Below are positions 46,701-57,600 of a stretch of 64,000 nt of DNA, piece after piece. Under the pieces are notes generated by a model that saw only the letters and a list, made by a program, of their open reading frames with translations, was not told the origin of the DNA and made no database searches. The DNA is from Mesostigma viride (taxonomy: Eukaryota > Streptophyta > Mesostigmatophyceae > Mesostigmatales > Mesostigmataceae). The first letter of the stretch is position 1. Each line of letters starts with the position of its first letter. A program made the position numbers and the translations under genes. The stretch lies in assembly GCA_009746045.1 (NCBI GenBank), contig RPFO01000312.1, forward strand, positions 1,432,139 through 1,496,138. The letters are read 5' to 3'.

Positions 46701-49700
46701 GGAAGTGGCTGCTGCTGCTGCTGCTGCCGCCGCAGCTCCATCGGAAACGCTGGCAGGGCTGCTTTTCCCTGTGACGCTGTTGCCTGCTCCCTCAGTAGCT
46801 GCGGCCACGCCAGGAGACATGGCCACCGCCGGCGCTGATGCTGGCACCTCGCCAGACGTGTTGGCTGCTGGCACCGCAGTAGGGATATTTGAAGTCATCG
46901 CACCCATGTTGGATGTGGGCACGCCCACAGGCAGTTGTGTGCGGGTTGCCGTGACAGGCATGCCCAGCGTCGCGGCGGCGGGCACCCGCTCCAGCACGTG
47001 TTCTACCATCCGGCACGCGGCCTCCACCAGCTCCCCCTCCAGCACCGCCGCGTCCGCCAGCTTCCAGGCGACAAACTGGTCCAGGTACTCGAGCCAGGCA
47101 CGGTCCAGGGACAGCAGGCGCGAGGAGAATCGGCCACCCGATTTCATGCTGTTGCCCGGGGTGGCTGGGCCGTCGGTGGCGGCCGACGAGGGAGACGATG
47201 GGGAGGACGAAGATAAAGAGGATGAGGAGGGAGAGGAGGGGGTAGAGCAAGGTTGAGGGGCAGCCGCCGTGGTGGCACTGGCATCCGCACCTGCCGCGAC
47301 CAAGGGCACAGGCAACGAGCCACCCGCAACGGGGAGCGAGGAGCTATTTACAAACGGCATCAGCAGCGCGTCGAACGCCGCCAGCAACTTGGCGGCGGCC
47401 GCCGCCAACGCTGTCTCCCGCTCGCCATCTCGGCAGAACACCACGCCAGGGTGTCCCTGGATCATGTAAGCACACAGGAAGATGCGGGTGGGGAAACGGG
47501 GCAAGGGGGGGGCTGCCACCCCCGCTCCTGCCCCCGACCCCACCCCGGCCACAGCCAAACTCCCCATAGAGCTCGCGCCCCCCTTGCCCTTTCCTCCAAC
47601 TGATGCCCTGGCCATCCGATTCGGCATGGTAGCTGCCATTTTGGGCGCATGGGTGCCACTCATCCGATGGGTCAAATGGCTTCCCCCCCTTGCAGCGGGC
47701 GCCCTGGCAGGGCCCCCTAGCCCCATCTTCTTCAGCAGGGCCTGCGTGCTCTGTGTGCGCTCCGTATCGGCGTGGCCCACCAGTTCCAGCCGCTGCTGGA
47801 TGCGTGCCAGCAAGGCGGTCGTGGCCTTGACCACCGCGGGATCCTGCACGCGTGGTGGAAACAAGGGTGGATGGAGAAACGTAGCGGAGGGATGACGAAA
47901 GGCTCGATGCATCAGTTATAGTGAATACCAAAGAGACAACCAGCGCAGGCCGGAAAGGTTATAGTGAATACCAAGGCCAGCAAGGTTATAGTGAATACGG
48001 TGGGGTCTCGACTCTCGTGCACACATGCACCTGCACTGCATTGCACAGTTAGGGCATAGCTATAATTAGACACCGGTTGCACACCCGCAGCCACGCACCT
48101 GCAGCTTCTGCGCGAGAACGTCAAACGACTCCCCCCCCGCCGCCTCCCTCGCCAGCCCGTGGCAGCAAAACTCAGCCGCCAGCGTGCCTGTGGTGCGCCG
48201 CGCCCTCAAATACTCCCGCCAGCGGCGCTGAAGCTGGCGCACGCGAGGGATGTGGCGGTGCCAGTTCGACGACGACAAGTGCCGAATGGAGCCCTGGCCG
48301 TGCGGGTTGGCCACAGGAGACTCGTGAGGGTGGGCCAACTGGGGGTGGGCTGACTGGGGGCCAGGTCGGACCACCTTGGCGCGCAAGCCCAGGAACTCGT
48401 TGCGTCGCTTGCGTGCGGCGCGCACCGACTCGTCCAGGTGGGCGCGCTTCTCGTCCAGCGCACGCTGCTCGCGCTCGCGCTGGGTGCGCGCCACCTGGCG
48501 GATGATGAGTGAAATGTGATGGTTGATGGTTGATGGTTGAAGGTTGATGGTTGACGGTTGATGGTTGATGGTTGATGGTTGATGGTTGATGGTTGATGGT
48601 TGATGGTTGATGGTTGATGGTTGATGGTTGATGGTTGATGGTTGATGGTTGATGGTTGATGGTTGATGGTTGATGGGTGATGGGTGATGGGTGATGGGTG
48701 ATGGGTGATGGTTGATGGTTGATGGTTGATGGGTGATGGTTGATGGGTGATGGTTGATGGGTGATGGGTGATGGGTGATGGGTGATGGGTGATGGGTGAT
48801 GGGTGATGGTTGATGGTTGATGGTTGATGGTTGATGGTTGATGGTTGATGGTTGATGGTTGATGGTTGATGGTTGATGGTTGATGGTTGATGGTTGATGG
48901 TTGATGGTTGATGGTTGATGGTTGATGGTTGATGGTTGATGGTTGATGGTTGATGGTTGATGGTTGATGGTTGATGGTTGATGGTTGATGGTTGATGGTT
49001 GATGGTTGATGGGTGATGGGTGATGGGTGATGGGTGATGGGTGATGGTTGATGGTTGATGGTTGATGGTTGATGGTTGATGGTTGATGGTTGAAGGTTGA
49101 TGGTTGACGGTTGATGGTTGATGGTTGATGGTTGATGGTTGATGGTTGATGGTTGATGGTTGATGGTTGATGGTTGATGGTTGATGGTTGATGGTTGATG
49201 GTTGATGGTTGATGGTTGATGGTTGATGGGTGATGGGTGATGGTTGATGGTTGATGGTTGATGGTTGATGGTTGATGGTTGATGGTTGATGGTTGATGGT
49301 TGATGGTTGATGGTTGATGGTTGATGGTTGATGGTTGATGGTTGATGGTTGATGGTTGATGGTTGATGGTTGATGGTTGATGGTTGATGGTTGATGGTTG
49401 ATGGTTGATGGGTGATGGGTGATGGGTGATGGGTGATGGGTGATGGGTGATGGGTGATGGTTGATGGTTGATGGTTGATGGTTGATGGTTGATGGTTGAT
49501 GGTTGATGGTTGATGGTTGATGGTTGATGGTTGATGGTTGATGGTTGATGGTTGATGGTTGATGGTTGATGGTTGATGGTTGATGGTTGATGGTTGATGG
49601 TTGATGGTTGATGGTTGATGGTTGATGGTTGATGGTTGATGGTTGATGGTTGATGGTTGATGGTTGATGGTTGATGGTTGATGGTTGATGGTTGATGGTT

Positions 49701-50858
49701 GATGGTTGATGGGTGATGGGTGATGGTTGATGGTTGATGGGTGATGGGTGATGGGTGATGGTTGATGGTTGATGGGTGATGGTTGATGGGTGATGGGTGA
49801 TGGGTGAAGGGTAACGAGTGATGGGTGGCAGGTGGCAGATTGCAGGGTGGTGCCAACGCAGCCACCGGCAATGGGTTGATGCCGTTGATGAGGGTGTGAT
49901 TTTTGGAGGCCGGATGGGGGGTTCAGAGCCGAGAACACGAGGGCCAAATATCTGCGAGTTCATGTAGCCAAATCACTCGCTGAACATGGCAACTATCAGG
50001 GCTCATACCGAGAGCATGGACACGGGAAGTAGCACAACTGGTGGACGTACCCAGGCCGTAAGGGGGGACTCACCGTTGGGGGAGTCGAACCTAAAAATGG
50101 AAGCATCGCTGCAATTCTAGGACTGTTGCTGCAAGTGTGCGGGGGTTGAACATGCAAAACCTATGGTGAAAGCTAAGGTACCCAGAACCGTGAAACTGGT
50201 TTCTCTAGTAGACCGCATCGTTACGCCACCTTCCTTCCCGCTACAAAAATTGTCCGGCTTTACCAATGAACGCGTGTAAGCGCATACGCAAGAAACATAG
50301 GAAATCATTTTTTTGTGCGGATGATGGATGCGAGCCGCCTCGCACCGGAACATATAATGATATGATACAATTCGCTTCAATTTTCACCCAGAGGAGATCT
50401 TGGCTCAGGAACACGAAGATTGGTACAGTCGTTTCGCGCATAGCTCCGCGATAAACGTGAAACTCCAGATGCCAGGTAATTTTCACAAATCGTCTTAGCT
50501 ATCACCACTCCTGGCGTACCTCGCGAGCATACTCCACGTGGCTTGCTGCCTTGAGCTTCTCGGACTCCAAAAGCGCCAAACGCTTTGCCTCAGCCGCGCA
50601 GTACTTACTGTCCAAGTCCTTTTCCAGCCTCTCTCTCTCCTTCTCAGCCTTCGCTGCAGCTAATGCGGTCTTCTCTGCTATCTGCTCATGAAGATCGGCC
50701 AGCCGCTTGCGCTCTAACTGCAAAAGCAGTTGACGATTTCTCTCTGCCTTACTCAATTTTTCCCGCAGGTTGCGATAGCGTGTCTGTGGGCTGGCTATGG
50801 CGTGGAATCGTGAATAATCCTCGTTCAGCAGTCTAATGGCAATACTGGGGCCCGCCAT
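39404..50858 (-). CDS. Plant-type T-complex protein 11 (TCP11) family protein
   Basis: Eight exons on the minus strand: 50858-50520, 48494-48099, 47843 to about 45747 or 45654, 45597-45397, 44211-44056, 43703-41877, 41170-40745, 39655-39404. Every junction is phase 0; total about 1900 residues, longer than the roughly 1200 of land-plant homologues because of Ala/Gly/Ser-rich inserts. Family landmarks occur in order: an N-terminal Lys/Arg/Glu coiled coil (ERNRQLLLQLERKRLADLHE), RVRQLQRRWREYLRARRT, RFPTRIFLCAYMIQGHPGVV, ERAFWDSVEASI with LVAELRDML, VLKGLRWLFDRVQ with GVDYLRRWF, then a C-terminal DDPVFKIVGNSV and VFEPWY. Function in algae is not established; animal TCP11 is linked to sperm and cAMP signalling. 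The exon 3/4 junction is ambiguous, and a frameshift in G-rich DNA is also possible. The ATG at 50858 is preferred over an in-frame GTG at 50864. Confidence 0.85.
40201..40400. repeat. 74-bp tandem repeat, 2.7 copies
   Basis: Unit includes TAATCATGGCATTACGTTAC and TTGAGATACCAGAAGCC, starting at about 40201, 40275 and 40349. It lies in the last TCP11 intron. Confidence 0.85.
43143..43196 (-). repeat. Coding CAG repeat (18 codons, polyglutamine) in TCP11 exon 6
   Basis: Eighteen uninterrupted CAG codons on the coding strand lie within exon 6, between LQ-flanking DL and HGTAL. The surrounding sequence is low-complexity, so the tract is probably in a disordered loop. A pure codon run is prone to length variation. 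Confidence 0.9.
43721..43789. repeat. (TG)n microsatellite at a TCP11 3' splice site
   Basis: About 34 TG dinucleotides; on the coding strand (CA)n leads into the acceptor GACCGCAG of exon 6 (start 43703). Confidence 0.95.
44230..44385. repeat. ATAAGCCATAG-type repeat at a TCP11 3' splice site
   Basis: Tandem copies of ATAGATAAGCC with CAAAAATAAGTC variants lie directly upstream (coding sense) of the acceptor CTACTGAAG of exon 5. The acceptor region itself looks like a diverged unit. Confidence 0.75.
44680..45045. repeat. ATAAGGATGGTAAGTTAAC tandem array
   Basis: About nine copies of a unit near 39 bp made of AACATAAGGATGGTAAGTT and AACATAAGGTAGCATAAGGT, shortening toward the right end. It lies in TCP11 intron 4. 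Minus-strand ORFs across it are artefacts. Confidence 0.85.
48527..49810. repeat. Heptamer array (TGATGGT)n, about 180 copies
   Basis: A 1.28-kb array of TGATGGT with interspersed TGATGGG units that occur in clusters. Rare TGAAGGT/TGACGGT variants recur about 550 bp apart (48540-48560 and 49090-49110), showing a higher-order duplication. It lies in TCP11 intron 1, about 30 bp upstream of the acceptor ATCCGCCAG. Because seven bases carry no stop on the minus strand, three spurious ORFs near 600 residues span it. Confidence 0.95.
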
Positions 50859-52785
50859 GGCCACAAGATGGCCCTGCCCACGCCTTTAACCGGGCAGTAC
50901 GCGCTCCAATTCGACCACAACCCGCACAGTTTCACGAAATCGCGTCGTTGCAGATCATATACAAGACTAATCTGTTCAAGCTACAAGGGCAGTTGGGTAT
51001 GCGTCTTATCAACTAAGCGTCCGCCATAGATGTGTAGGCATGACTGGCGTCAAATCGATGACAAGGCAGGAAAAATCAGAAATAGCCACGTGTACATTGT
51101 ACAGGTCCGCGCGCTCTCCGGCCCAACTTCCTGCACAAACGGACAGGAATAGATCGGTTTCGTTGGCGCGCATTCGAGAACTTGGTGCTGTCGAGTGTCG
51201 GCCTGTCGCGCCGTGACGGGACGGGGACCCGCGTACCCGGCCGCGGCCAGACGGTCACTCAGGCCGCGCCGCGCCCACTGGACTTCATTCCATTCTTTAA
51301 CCTGGTCTGGCTTCTGACAGAACTTCTTCTGACCTGACTGACCATTCATCGCCGGCTTTAGTGTTACATTGTGTCTACTCTATCTATACGCTGCCATGTA
51401 TATTGAGACATACGATATTACGATGTATACAGTGTAACATCGGGGTAGGAGAGACCAGAAATGTGAACAAAAGAAAATGCCGCACTTACCAGGGAACATC
51501 AGCGAGCATTACCTTCAAGGGCACAATTGACCATGCGGCTATGGTTTCGACTTGAAAACGTCCAGCTTGTGCGCTATCCTTGGCAATTATGTGCGCATCG
51601 GCTGGATCATAGATAGTAAGCAGAAATAAATTAGCATAAGGAAGCCTTTGTGATAAGACCTTGTAATTCACCCGCATTCAGTTTGGTTGCTAGTGAACGC
51701 TTCGTGTCACTTCCAAAAGAATTATTCAGTTCCTTGAAAGGTTTTTGGTTCTTGCCTTCATGGTAATTATTCCGGCTTGACATGAAGTGAGGAATGGCTC
51801 GATAAATTCGAGTGTGGACCCGGGTTTTGAATTGTGACGCCGAGAAACTTGGACGCACGGTGGCGATGCAATCGCCTAATTCAGGTACGTGTACGTGTAC
51901 GTGTACCCTAGTATTAAATAAATTAAATTTGGGGGTCCGAAGGAGTACATGAAGCAGTGGGCGCAAGGGATTTTGACGGCAAGAATTCAGATATCAAAAC
52001 GCCCGATGCTATATGTGCACATCGACCCGTAAGGGTTTTTGGAAAGCTTCCATGGAGCTACTAGGTACTACAAGCCACTTGCGCGGTTGCGCCCGGCACG
52101 TCGCAAGGCCCGCAATTGGCGTGTCTACATAGTTTCGCAGATAACGCATGAAACATTGGTGAGCATTATGGCGTTGACCCAACCAGGTACGCACGCAACG
52201 GGCCACACAGGTTAGCCATGGTGCAGTATACCCACAGGTGCCACCAAGGTCTGTGTGATCTGGTCCTGGCCAAGGCATTAAGCAACTGAATGGAGAGCCA
52301 GACATTGCACGAGGACGTCGTTTGAGCGTGGAACTGCTCAATCCTTGCTTTGGGGAGTCGGTGACGTAGCTCCCAGAGTATGCTGCCCATGCCGTAGTAA
52401 GCTACCGGACGTAATTAGAACTGTCTTGCGTAACACTATTCCCAGAGTATGCGGTGATTGCGGCCCATGCCTTCTGTGCTGCGCAGGTTAGCGGGTCCAC
52501 CTTGTTGGATTGCTTTTTTACCGGCTTTGCCAAATGTGCCTGCTAGGTAAGGAAGTAGCCAGGCAATTGAATTAACGAATGGCAACATCCTCTTTCCCCA
52601 GTCATGTGAATGAGGGAGGCTTGCGTTTTCTGTCTTCTGTTTGCGGTTACTTGGCACGGTTGACGCGTGAATGTAATCGGGTTGGTGATTGTCATGCAGC
52701 TTGAAATAGACCTCTCTGTCACAGCTGACAGCTGCACGGTATATGCATGCATCTCTCTCTGCATCATAATGCATGCAGGCCCAAC

Positions 52786-52856
52786 TGTGGGTGCAATAAA
52801 GCTTCGCCGTAGCAAATGCTTTCACTGCTGCATTTCGACGCTTTATTGCACCCACA
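52786..52856. repeat. 71-bp element with 17-bp perfect inverted ends
   Basis: TGTGGGTGCAATAAAGC at 52786-52802 is perfectly inverted at 52840-52856. A loop of 37 bases contains a second weaker inversion (AGCAAATGC / GCATTTCG). The right end with its flank (CCCACAGAAGATGCTAGACTC) resembles sequences at about 38449 and 38694, so the arms belong to a dispersed family. Confidence 0.65.
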
Positions 52857-53871
52857 GAAGATGCTAGACTCTCCCCGGCCACTGAGCATGTTTAATTGAA
52901 CTCGTGGCCTGCCATTCAAGGCAACGAGAGAAGTGGGTACTGGTCCCTTGTTCCTTCTCCTTGCTGTGCATCAATCAGGGATGAAAGGTACCTCTACTGA
53001 GCTACTGAGCAAAAAAGTTTGTATATCCCAGGACTCTCCGGACCAACGATGGTTGGCGTGGGATATTCAGGCTTGTGCTATCATATCTTCTGATCTTATA
53101 TCATATCTGCTTGTTTTTGCGTTTGTGTTGCCTGTCTCATTCCCGTGTGTATATTCCTGCATGAACCGCCATGCGTCAGCCAAGAATAGTCGTCGTTCTC
53201 ACTTAGTATAATTTAAGCCAGGCCAAGTGGGCTCAGGTTATAGAGGACAATGACCCCCCACCAGTGGGGAAGCTGTGTGCTAGTAAGCGCGGGAAGCATG
53301 CTAGGCAAGACCCCTAGGGTCGATCTGGCTCACTCTATATAAAATAGACCAGTAGGATTGTGTGTAACTAGTTAGAATAGACCGGTAGGACTGTGTGCAC
53401 CCATCCGGCCATCCATCCATCGGGGTTAGCTCCTTAAAGGGAGCACGTGTTTAATTCATTAATAATGTATATAATAATACCATTATTAATTGATGTTTCA
53501 AAGAATATATGCACATACGTACGGGCAACACATCTTCACCTCGATCTGGACATGAATGCAGATGAAATCGTAATTCATTAAAATTGGATCTGAACGACTC
53601 ATAATGCATACAGATAAGATATACAGTGCAGGCTCCAGCTACCACATTTTCCAGATTTCTGGCCTGCACTGCATGAAAGCGTGTCTCATTTAGAAATATT
53701 TTTTAATTCCATACAGTCCACATGCATGGCTGGTGAATTGCATGGAACGGGCTGGCCGGCGCCATGCAGATCAATAAGGCCATATTGCCTGCATTGCAGA
53801 GCACTGAGTGCATTGCAGACTGCTGAGCGCCACTTGCCTTCGCGGGTGAAATATCCATGCGTACAATGGTA

Positions 53872-54184
53872 CAGACATCCCCGCATTAAGTTACGATCGC
53901 CGCCAAATTCTCGGTGTCGTAGCTTAACGCGCGGGGGCAAAACCTAATCTGTAGAATTAGGCTAGCAGCCCACCCCTTCCTCTGACAGACATCCATACGG
54001 CAATCGACGTACAGCTCTCATCAAGCCCGATCCAGCTGCAGCATCGAAGTTGCCCAAAGTCAATATTTTCGGCCAGATATTTTGCGCAAGGTGGGCGGTC
54101 AGGTACACGCTGCCAATTATCTGGGCGCTGTTTACTTAACGCGGGGTCGTAACCTTAAGAATCAAATTAACGCAGGGATGACTG
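53872..54184. mobile_element. TA-flanked MITE, short copy (family copy 3)
   Basis: Begins CAGACATCCCCGCATTAAG after TA and ends GGGATGACTG before TA (54185-54186). The interior is the reverse complement of copy 2, with TCTGACAGACATCCATACGG matching the family block. No coding capacity. Confidence 0.75.
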
Positions 54185-54607
54185 TACCTCATCGGGAACT
54201 CCGTGGCATGCCTTCAGTGCATGTTCACGCACACTTACTTACAGAGCTGAGTGCTCGGGTAACGACATCAGTTTACTGCTAGCTCTCCTTGTTGCGTAAA
54301 AAAAGTTACAATATTGAAAGAATATTCATCAACACAATTTGACAGTATCATACACTCAAGGTCTTTATACAGTTGACTACTTCAGTTGCCTCACATAACA
54401 CACTGTCATCTAGGTTTGATTCTGAGCCGGCCGGTGCATGAAAACTGTGTCCCAACTCGCTACAATAATACAATGTGTGATACAAATGGCGGCTGCCGCA
54501 CTGCTTCCAAATGTTTTGCAGGGGCTTGTGTCTCTCAAAGAATCAGCTCATACTCAAACCCACATGCCTACGTGCTAACAAAGGCGGAGGTCTCTGAACA
54601 CTTATCC

Positions 54608-57600
54608 CTAGAAGAAAGTGCCCGATATGTCCAGGCTGTCCTCCTCCCCAGTTGCCTCTACGCAGTGCAAGGGGATGGCCAGGCCACCCTTTGCCAGCTT
54701 GACGGTTGTCTCTTGGAACATGGCCAACATCTGGGATAAACCTGCGTTGCTGGTGAACACGCCACTGCCCGCCTCCGCCAGCGCGGCCAGCTTGCCGTCG
54801 CTCTCGTCGCAGCCCACCTGGCTGACCATCACGCGCAATGGGTGCTTTGTTCTCCTCTCGCGGGCCACCACCTGCGCAAGATGGCGACGCCGATAGCAGT
54901 AAAAATGAGGAGATTCTAGTTAGTACAAAGTAATTTCGCAGTCCATACAGGCAGGGGTTGGGCAGATAGAGGTGTGCGCAACGCAGCTATCCAAGTGGTT
55001 TACTCATAGCAACACACCCCACCACAGCACCTATACACATATAGCTGGGAGCTTAGGCACGCATAGAACGGTAGCATGGATCTGCCATGCCGACACCACA
55101 AAGACGATTCGAGTGGCAACCGAGTGCACAGTAAGCGCTGGTGGTAAGAGGACAGCCACATTTGCAAGAAATCCTAGTAGTATGTCGAAACTTGCAGCAA
55201 AAGGCTTGCGGAGAAGCTTACAAGCGCAGCGTGTTAGCACCCCCTAGCCCCCCAATAGAAATCATCTGATGATGCACTGACAAGAGGCACAGAGAAAATT
55301 TAACCTGCAAGTACCCCACCTACCTCGCGCATCATCGCCAGACCGCCATGGCCGGGGCTCCCGTGGCCATCTGTCAGAACAATGAAGAGCGGCCGGTGCA
55401 GCCGCGTGCGCTGCCGGTGCAGCAAAGCCCCCGCGGCTGCCACGCCCGCACCGTAATCCGTGGCCCCCTCTGGCGCGTACCGGAGCAGCCGACGCAAAAG
55501 CTGGCCGTCACCGAGCCGGCGGCCGCTCACGGCCACATTCGCCCTCTCGTTGAACATGATCACGGAGACACGGTCATCGGCACCTCCTCGCGCCATGCGG
55601 GCGGCAAGGTACCCCTGGATCATCTCCACGACCGCCCCCAGGCGGTTGTCGTGCGTGCCGCGAACGGCACGTGTGATCGGCCGGAGGTCCGTCGCCTTCA
55701 TGGACCCCGAGCGATCCACGATGAAGTACACGTGCTGGGGGGGGGAGTGCGCGTGCCGGCAGGGCAGGAGGTGGCCGGACGTCGACACAGTGCCTTCACT
55801 ACCGCTGGCGACACGCTGGTAGTCCAGGCGGCAGTGCCACAGGGGCAGCATGCACGCGGGCGGTGCCAAACTGGACGGGCACGAGGGGCACCCGAGATGG
55901 CTGCCCGGCGGGTGGAATCCGGTGCCGGATGCCAGAGACATGTTGTCCATGCTCATGCTCTCGCTGTCCCGCCCCTCACAAACGATGGACAGTCCCTCGG
56001 TTACGGATGCGGGCACCGGCGCGTGAGACGGGTGCGTGCATGTGTGGGGGCAGAGCGAGAACTCGAGACGCTCTGAGGGCGAGTAGGGGTCCCGGAACCC
56101 GAGCAGGCGCCAGAATTCCTCGTGCGTGACCTCATCTTTCGCCAAGTGGGCGTCGGGGCCGTACTTTTGCCGCACCTGCCGTCGCACCCTTGCTCCCGTG
56201 CGGCCCTTTCCTGTCATGGCACGGCCCCCGCGAGCTGAGCCCTGAGCAGTGCCGGGGGATGCAAGCTTTATCTGGGACTCGTCCTGCTTGGCCTCCAGGT
56301 CAAAGCCACTGATGGGACTCTGGTGGAACTCGGGCGCCACGGAGCGGCCCCCCAGCGAGGTCACTTGTCCCCTGCTGGCCGCCGTAACGTCCCGTGGCGA
56401 TCCATCGCACCCATTGGCAGCCATCGTAGTATCGCCGAGCATGGCCCGATAGACCACGTGTGTGTGGCCGCGGCCCAGCAGGGAGCAGTACGAGTCGCAA
56501 CTGAAGGGTTCCCCCGACTCCCCGACTGCATGCCGCCGGCCATCGGGAAGCTCGACACTCTCCCCTGGCCCCACAAACCACGCGTTCCTCATGGGGCCGT
56601 GCGGCCCGTCATGTGGGCCATCGTGGCCCACGGTAAGCGTGCACAGGAGACCGCAGGCGGGGCAGGTGGCGGTGCACGTGTGCGAGCACGCGGCTGCGCG
56701 ATGGAAGGGACCGTCGTTGGTAGCCATCACTTGGCCATTTGTTGAAGTGACGCAGGTCTCGAAGGCGTGCGCGTGGGGCCCCGCGTGGCTAGTCGCAAAG
56801 GGCGGCAGCACATGGCAGCATGGCTTGCGACGAATGGTCTGAGTGGTCACCAGCCGGTAGTCGCCTCCCCACGCGGTGGTGGATTGGGTGGCTTGAGTGG
56901 TAAATTGGCTGGCCTGTGTGGCGAGAGGGTTGCCTCCTTGGAACGGAGGCACCAGGGTCCTCCTCGGCTCGCGGACCGCGGTGGTGATGACCTCACACGC
57001 GCCCTCGTGCTCGCACAGTGCGGCGCAGCGGTGTGTGTGGGCGCACATGTGGCCTCTACAGTGACTGGTCCCATGGCTAGAGTGACCGTTTCCGTGGTCC
57101 GCTGTAGGAGCGTTGTCCGTGGCTGAAGAGGGGCCACACGGATCTGCAGAGTCACCCCCATCCCCATCCACTGCATGGAAATGGTTGTTGCTGTGGCATG
57201 TGTGGCTGCAGCCGGGCATCGGGCACGGCTCAGGGCAACGGTTGTTGTCGCACGCGTGGCGTACGCCAGGGCTGTGGTCGTGGGGGAGGGCGCAGCGGCC
57301 GCCACACCCGGGCAGCGCACACATGGCGCCGCAGGAATGGAATTGGGACGCGCACATGTGGGCGCCCGTGTGGCCTGGAGCCCCACAGCAGGCCTGCGCG
57401 CATCCGCCCAGGTGACATAGCGAGCAGGGCAGGGCGCACGTGTGGTTCCCGACCATGCAGTTATGCTGGCCGCTGTGTCCCGCACGGCCGTCGCAAGCGG
57501 TGATCGAGGATGAGGGGGGGCGAATCAAGGGGTTCCCTGGATTGTCAAGTGGGCGTAACAGCTGGCAGTTGTCGCAAGCCTCCTCGCATCGGTGGCTCCC

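Larger units (their letters stand above)
50859..54607. other. Intergenic spacer between two minus-strand genes
   Basis: This covers the upstream region of the TCP11-like gene and the 3' flank of the giant GTPase/VWA gene. It holds a short perfect inverted repeat (52786-52856), a MITE (53872-54184), a stretch related to the TTAATTAA foldback arms (53430-53470), and a decayed dispersed repeat (53630-53675). No gene is supported; the ORFs are short and without motifs. Confidence 0.6.

Noticed and set aside
48066-49963. Three minus-strand ORFs of 585-601 residues (INHQPST repeats)
   Set aside because: They are the translation of a stop-free heptamer array in all three frames; only the ends (48099-48494) are a real TCP11 exon.
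54972-55247. Small plus-strand ORF in the last intron of the giant gene
   Set aside because: No motif, no splice chain, and overlapped by an intron whose flanking exons join in phase.
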